Part shown: positions 52,253 to 55,037 of the stretch, one piece after another
Numbering within the stretch: position 1 is the stretch's first letter
How the letters are laid out: every line of letters starts with the position of its first letter
Source: a virus
Virus record (IMG/VR): IMGVR_UViG_3300032223_002281
Coordinates: 1-55,037 of that record
Strand: one strand, 5' to 3'
DNA: 55,037 bases
Notes under the pieces: model-generated
Told to the model about the DNA's origin: nothing
Seen by the model: only the letters and a program-made list of their open reading frames with translations
The model's database searches: none
Program-made: the position numbers and the translations under genes

Positions 52253-52878
52253 TACTGTTTAATCCTAAAATTACCCCATTTAGAAAATTTGGTAACCACC
52301 TTATCATCTAAATCAGGATATAAATCCAAATGATTCCATTGTGAAATATCAACAAAAGATGCTTTGGCAATAGCATCGCTTTCATTTTCGGCAAAAACAT
52401 CCAGTTCGTATTCATCTAAAATAGAAGAAATTACTGTATATTTATTTTTTCCATCTAACAAGCCTTCTTTATTATTTGAATATGTAGCATTGCCAATAAC
52501 AAAATAATCATTGTCTTTTTTATTAATTCTAAACTTAAAGTTAGTAGGAAACATTAAAAAACTTCCTGCACCTAAAACATAGGTTCTGTCATTAATTAAA
52601 AGATCTACTAATAACTCTCCTTTTAAATTAATAATAAAAGATACTTTAGGTAAAATCATGCCTTCTTTGTATATAGAAAATTTAACAGAATTTTTTTCTG
52701 CATATTTACCATTTACTGATCCAAGAATTTCCTCTTTAAGATCTGCAACAAGTTTAGAATTTTCTTGTCCATACTTGTCAATATCATCTATAATTGATTT
52801 TACTTGATCCTCATTTAATAAAAAGTCTACAAGGTGAATATCATTAAACTTTAATCTGACATTGTTAGGCTGTTCCAT
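52252..52878 (-). CDS. Degenerate 2OG-oxygenase-like fold with DpnD/PcfM-like tail
   Basis: A 208-residue protein. LGAGSFLMFPTNFKFRINKK followed by FVIGNATY lines up with KAGSVLFFPSNFLYVHEVYP of the 43520 oxygenase, but the iron-binding His is replaced and no HxD motif precedes it, so it should lack activity. Residues about 145-208 (YELDVFAENESDAIAKASFV, SKWGNFRIKQ) resemble the small DpnD/PcfM-like proteins. It overlaps the WhiB gene by 28 bases. It may be a binding or regulatory protein derived from an oxygenase. Confidence 0.5.
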   Translation of the reverse strand: MEQPNNVRLKFNDIHLVDFLLNEDQVKSIIDDIDKYGQENSKLVADLKEEILGSVNGKYAEKNSVKFSIYKEGMILPKVSFIINLKGELLVDLLINDRTYVLGAGSFLMFPTNFKFRINKKDNDYFVIGNATYSNNKEGLLDGKNKYTVISSILDEYELDVFAENESDAIAKASFVDISQWNHLDLYPDLDDKVVTKFSKWGNFRIKQ

Positions 52879-53135
52879 GTATTCCACCAATCTTCTTTTT
52901 TCCTATGATTATTAAACTCTCTTGAAATTGATCCACCTTCTAAGTAAACACCACCCCAAACGCCCCATTCTTTTCCTGTAACACCAACTGCAAAACAATT
53001 TTTGCTTATTGGACAGTTAGCGCATAGTTTATCTATTGCTGGTCTTAGAAGTTCATCTTCTTCATATTTATCAAAAAAAAGATTTGTATCATAATCCAAG
53101 CATAGAGCATCGTCTTTCCACTCATGCTTTTTCAT
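52851..53135 (-). CDS. WhiB-family regulator
   Basis: A 94-residue protein. Four cysteines (C12, C38, C41, C47 in LCANCPISKNC) would hold a [4Fe-4S] cluster, and GVWGG at 58-62 is the signature turn of WhiB-like proteins, followed by a basic tail (SREFNNHRKKEDWW). WhiB proteins bind region 4 of the principal sigma factor and are restricted to Actinomycetota and their phages. It supports the host assignment and suggests phage control of host transcription. Confidence 0.9.
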   Translation of the reverse strand: MKKHEWKDDALCLDYDTNLFFDKYEEDELLRPAIDKLCANCPISKNCFAVGVTGKEWGVWGGVYLEGGSISREFNNHRKKEDWWNTWNSLTMSD

Positions 53136-53138
53136 ATT

Positions 53139-53360
53139 TTAACCCGCAAACTTTGATGGAATATCCCAACCATTTTGGCTTGGTTCATAGCGAGTTTGAA
53201 TGTGCCACTTTGAATTAAGCAGTGCACCATTTTTTGATGTTCTTCCTCGTTCAGAAGGAATTGAATTAATTACAGTCCAACCATCCCAAGACAATGTTTT
53301 GTTTGATTTTACAATTGTTTCCATTGTTTCTAAATCTTTAATAATCATATTCTTTTCCAT
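53139..53360 (-). CDS. Small hypothetical protein
   Basis: A 73-residue protein starting at 53360, one base after the upstream stop. NKTLSWDGWTVINSIPSERG, then SKWHIQTRYEPSQNGWDIPSK. DGWTV and GWDIP recall small DUF domains in phage operons. It is directly upstream of WhiB. Not recognised. Confidence 0.55.
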   Translation of the reverse strand: MEKNMIIKDLETMETIVKSNKTLSWDGWTVINSIPSERGRTSKNGALLNSKWHIQTRYEPSQNGWDIPSKFAG

Positions 53361-53361
53361 T

Positions 53362-53712
53362 CTAGTATCTAAATATTCCAACTTCAATATTATTATCTTC
53401 AGCCACTTTGACTAAATGAGATGCATTTTCTTTTGGTTGACTAAAAAATGCTAAATAGTTTATTGCTGATATATTTTCTTCAATCCAACTTGGTGGAACT
53501 TTAAAAGATCTAATTTTTTTACCACGAGATTTCATACCACGTTCTGATATATTAACAAATTCAGAAACCATTGAATTAATTTTTACAGGACCAGCGGTAT
53601 ATAAATCAAAAAATTTGTCTTCTGATGGCATGCTGGACATAGCAACACCCATGGCTCTTAAAAATACATTGTAGTCTTCAAAACTACTAGTACCTTGGAC
53701 CCCGACTATCAT
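53362..53712 (-). CDS. SLOG-like Rossmann-fold protein
   Basis: A 116-residue protein. MIVGVQGTSSFEDYNVFLRA is an opening strand with a G-T-S-SF-D turn, LYTAGPVKINSMVSEFVNIS a second nucleotide-type turn, and the SFKVPPSW and VAEDNNIEVGIF ending fits the SLOG/DprA-like plan. GGGGA lies before the start at 53712. Such proteins bind nucleotides or DNA. Assignment moderate. Confidence 0.55.
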   Translation of the reverse strand: MIVGVQGTSSFEDYNVFLRAMGVAMSSMPSEDKFFDLYTAGPVKINSMVSEFVNISERGMKSRGKKIRSFKVPPSWIEENISAINYLAFFSQPKENASHLVKVAEDNNIEVGIFRY

Positions 53713-54115
53713 TGTTATCCCCATCTCTTAATTGATCTATAATAAATAGCATCTTATCTAATTGTACCTTATCCATACTCATTGTGTCAACTACCGACGT
53801 AGTCTCTTTGTCTACCCCGTCTTGAGTCATTTTAGCAGTATATAAGGTATTATCTTTAACCCAAAATGCTTCACCATCTACAATAATTACTTTTAAATTA
53901 GTTTTATTAAAATGATTAATTGATTGAGTTTTTTTATTTGGTTTTTTTATTCCACCTATATATGGACTAACTAAATGATGAATATTTTTTTGACTATATC
54001 TATATGGATTTTTTGCATTTTCTATTGTAAACCTTGTCGAAGCAAAACGTGCAACAATAAAAAAAATAAATAATGTAGAAAAGAAACCAAGAAAATAATT
54101 ATCTAAAGCATTCAT
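53687..54115 (-). CDS. Membrane-anchored hypothetical protein
   Basis: A 142-residue protein. An N-terminal membrane span (NYFLGFFSTLFIFFIVARFA) is followed by a basic linker, NLKVIIVDGEAFWVKDNTLY, and MSMDKVQLDKMLFIIDQLRD. This ending is familiar from small phage proteins of unknown role. TATACT lies six bases before the ATG, so it is the promoter-proximal gene of this part of the operon. Confidence 0.6.
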   Translation of the reverse strand: MNALDNYFLGFFSTLFIFFIVARFASTRFTIENAKNPYRYSQKNIHHLVSPYIGGIKKPNKKTQSINHFNKTNLKVIIVDGEAFWVKDNTLYTAKMTQDGVDKETTSVVDTMSMDKVQLDKMLFIIDQLRDGDNNDSRGPRY

Positions 54116-54127
54116 GTATCAAGTATA

Positions 54128-54457
54128 TCAGCGTTCTGTTAACATTATTCTTATGATTTCTTTAATCATAGATTTTTTTGAATCATCTAGTTTACTAACA
54201 TCATTAGCACTAAATGCTTTAAATGTAAGTGTAACTGTAGGATTTTGTTCCATAGGATCAAAGTTAATAAAACCTTCTTCCCATAATGACATTAACTCCT
54301 CATGAAACATTGCTTGCTGAGATTCATAGAGTTCTGGAGAAAACTCTTTAAGTTTATTAGTAAACTTATAAAGAGGTTCCCCAGAATCCATGTCAATAGC
54401 GGTTATTTCTAACGCACCATTTAGTATTAATGTTTCTATAAAATCGTCTTCACTCAT
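54128..54457 (-). CDS. Hypothetical acidic protein
   Basis: A 109-residue protein (MSEDDFIETLILNGALEITA). IDMDSGEPLYKFTNKLKEFS and HEELMSLWEEGFINFDP suggest a winged-helix-like or adaptor fold; the last part is helical. Such proteins often occur with phage thioredoxin or SLOG genes, in my recollection. The start overlaps the thioredoxin stop by eight bases. Confidence 0.55.
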   Translation of the reverse strand: MSEDDFIETLILNGALEITAIDMDSGEPLYKFTNKLKEFSPELYESQQAMFHEELMSLWEEGFINFDPMEQNPTVTLTFKAFSANDVSKLDDSKKSMIKEIIRIMLTER

Positions 54458-54701
54458 TAACAAACTCTAAAAATTGTTCTTTGGTTTTTGCACCATTCAT
54501 TCGTTTTACTTCTTTTCCATCTTCCATTAAAATATAAGTAGGAATTGAACGAATTGCAAAGTTTTTTACCATATCAACTTCAGAATCAGCATCAATAAAT
54601 TGAAAATTAATAATGCCATCACGTTTTAATTCTTCAGCAATTGGTTTTGTTCTTTGACAAGGATTACACCATTCTGCTGTAAAATAAAGTACATGCTTCA
54701 T
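54450..54701 (-). CDS. Thioredoxin-like protein
   Basis: An 83-residue protein with the active site WCNPC (Cys12, Cys15), IDADSEVDMVKNFAIRSIPT with the cis-Pro, and a final helix. It is a little shorter than standard thioredoxin. It would reduce disulfides, for example in ribonucleotide reductase, or sustain oxygenase activity. Its ATG overlaps the upstream stop (TAATG). Confidence 0.85.
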   Translation of the reverse strand: MKHVLYFTAEWCNPCQRTKPIAEELKRDGIINFQFIDADSEVDMVKNFAIRSIPTYILMEDGKEVKRMNGAKTKEQFLEFVNE

Positions 54702-55037
54702 TAGTTATCACTTGTATCTGGTGCCTTGGCATCTGATGCTGTGACATACTTCTTATATGCTGCAGGCCAGTCTAGGATAGCCTTTTGAGCATCCGCCAAC
54801 TTAATTGTACCTGCACATACCAAACGCTTGAGAGCAGTCTCTACAACGTCTTTCTTACGTGCTCCATTGTCCGCATATGGTTGAGGCCAAAGATTTTTTG
54901 GATCAGAAGGATTACCACCTAGTTGAAGTGAAATCAAATGATCTTCTTCATAAGCACTTGCTGAAGTTCCCCAAATTTTTGTGTATGAAAGATAGGTTGT
55001 CTTTAGTTGTGTATCTTTTAATTTATTTGTATAAGTA
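54701..55037 (-). CDS. HNH-like EDHL protein, N-terminus cut by window edge
   Basis: The frame runs open to the window edge (at least 111 residues). AYEEDHLISLQLGGNPSDPK followed by NLWPQPY, KDVVETALKRLVCAGTIKLA and DWPAAYKKY is the C-terminal domain of an HNH-like family common in actinobacterial secreted proteins (motif EDHLxxLxLGGxPxDPxNLWP). His in EDHL would be the general base. Full length and any signal peptide are not visible. Confidence 0.7.
   Translation of the reverse strand, partial: TYTNKLKDTQLKTTYLSYTKIWGTSASAYEEDHLISLQLGGNPSDPKNLWPQPYADNGARKKDVVETALKRLVCAGTIKLADAQKAILDWPAAYKKYVTASDAKAPDTSDN

Noticed and set aside
1-55037. Prophage state with attachment site
   Set aside because: No integrase, excisionase or attachment repeat was seen. 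tRNA genes are carried as separate cassettes, not as broken ends.

Overview
This window reads as a fragment of an AT-rich tailed-phage genome whose host is probably an actinobacterium. The virion side is clear: a long block of tail-fibre and adhesin-type genes, a secreted lytic-transglycosylase-like lysin and a one-span holin-like protein. The actinobacterial link rests on a WhiB-type regulator with the four cysteines and GVWGG turn, a Gp88-family protein, the HNH-like EDHL...LGG...NLWP protein at the right edge, and many promoters whose -10 box sits six or seven bases before the start codon (leaderless transcripts, common in Actinomycetota). The low GC suggests a streamlined low-GC actinobacterium, but that is inference. 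No terminase, portal, polymerase or integrase is visible, so this is only part of a genome.

Layout. 1-12.4 kb, minus strand: two paired 2OG-Fe(II) oxygenases, two sibling proteins of unknown role, a Hint-terminated fibronectin-type protein, and a series of modular tail-fibre proteins. 12.4-13.05 kb, plus: the lysin. 13.0-20.2 kb, minus: an SGNH hydrolase, a cysteine-rich DUF6171-like protein, an oxygenase, a second Hint-terminated protein with Pro-Thr repeats, more fibre and beta-sandwich genes, a collagen-like fibre and the holin-like gene. 20.2-23.2 kb, plus: a second DUF6171-like gene and three more oxygenase domains.

23.2-24.6 kb, minus, and 24.8-36.2 kb, plus: two divergent arrays of very small genes, probably early functions. 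They leave a control region at 24.3-24.8 kb holding divergent promoters, DnaA-box-like sites and CRP/GlxR-like palindromes. Between the rightward operons the same elements recur: TGTGA-N6-TCACA palindromes, GGCGTGTCG and GGGCCGAC words, promoters with AATGTCAG ten bases upstream of the -10 box, and, after the genes, a family of stem-loops with compensating stem changes and a constant 13-base loop.

36-50 kb is a mosaic of single-gene cassettes on both strands, mostly with their own leaderless promoter: a GIY-YIG nuclease, two sulfotransferases, a PD-(D/E)XK nuclease, two SAM methyltransferases, four oxygenases, a CDGSH iron-sulfur protein, a carbamoyltransferase, an RsmI-like methylase, an SGNH hydrolase, a Dps-like ferritin, an HNH nuclease and six of the window's seven tRNAs (the other, tRNA-Asp, is at 31.5 kb). 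51-55 kb, minus, is a tightly overlapping operon with membrane proteins, a degenerate oxygenase fold, WhiB, a SLOG-like protein, thioredoxin and a truncated HNH-like gene. The strongest themes are the ten oxygenase genes (eleven intact domains), which together with the sulfo-, carbamoyl-, methyl- and SGNH enzymes suggest chemical decoration of a virion, surface or nucleic-acid substrate, and an unusually regular regulatory architecture.
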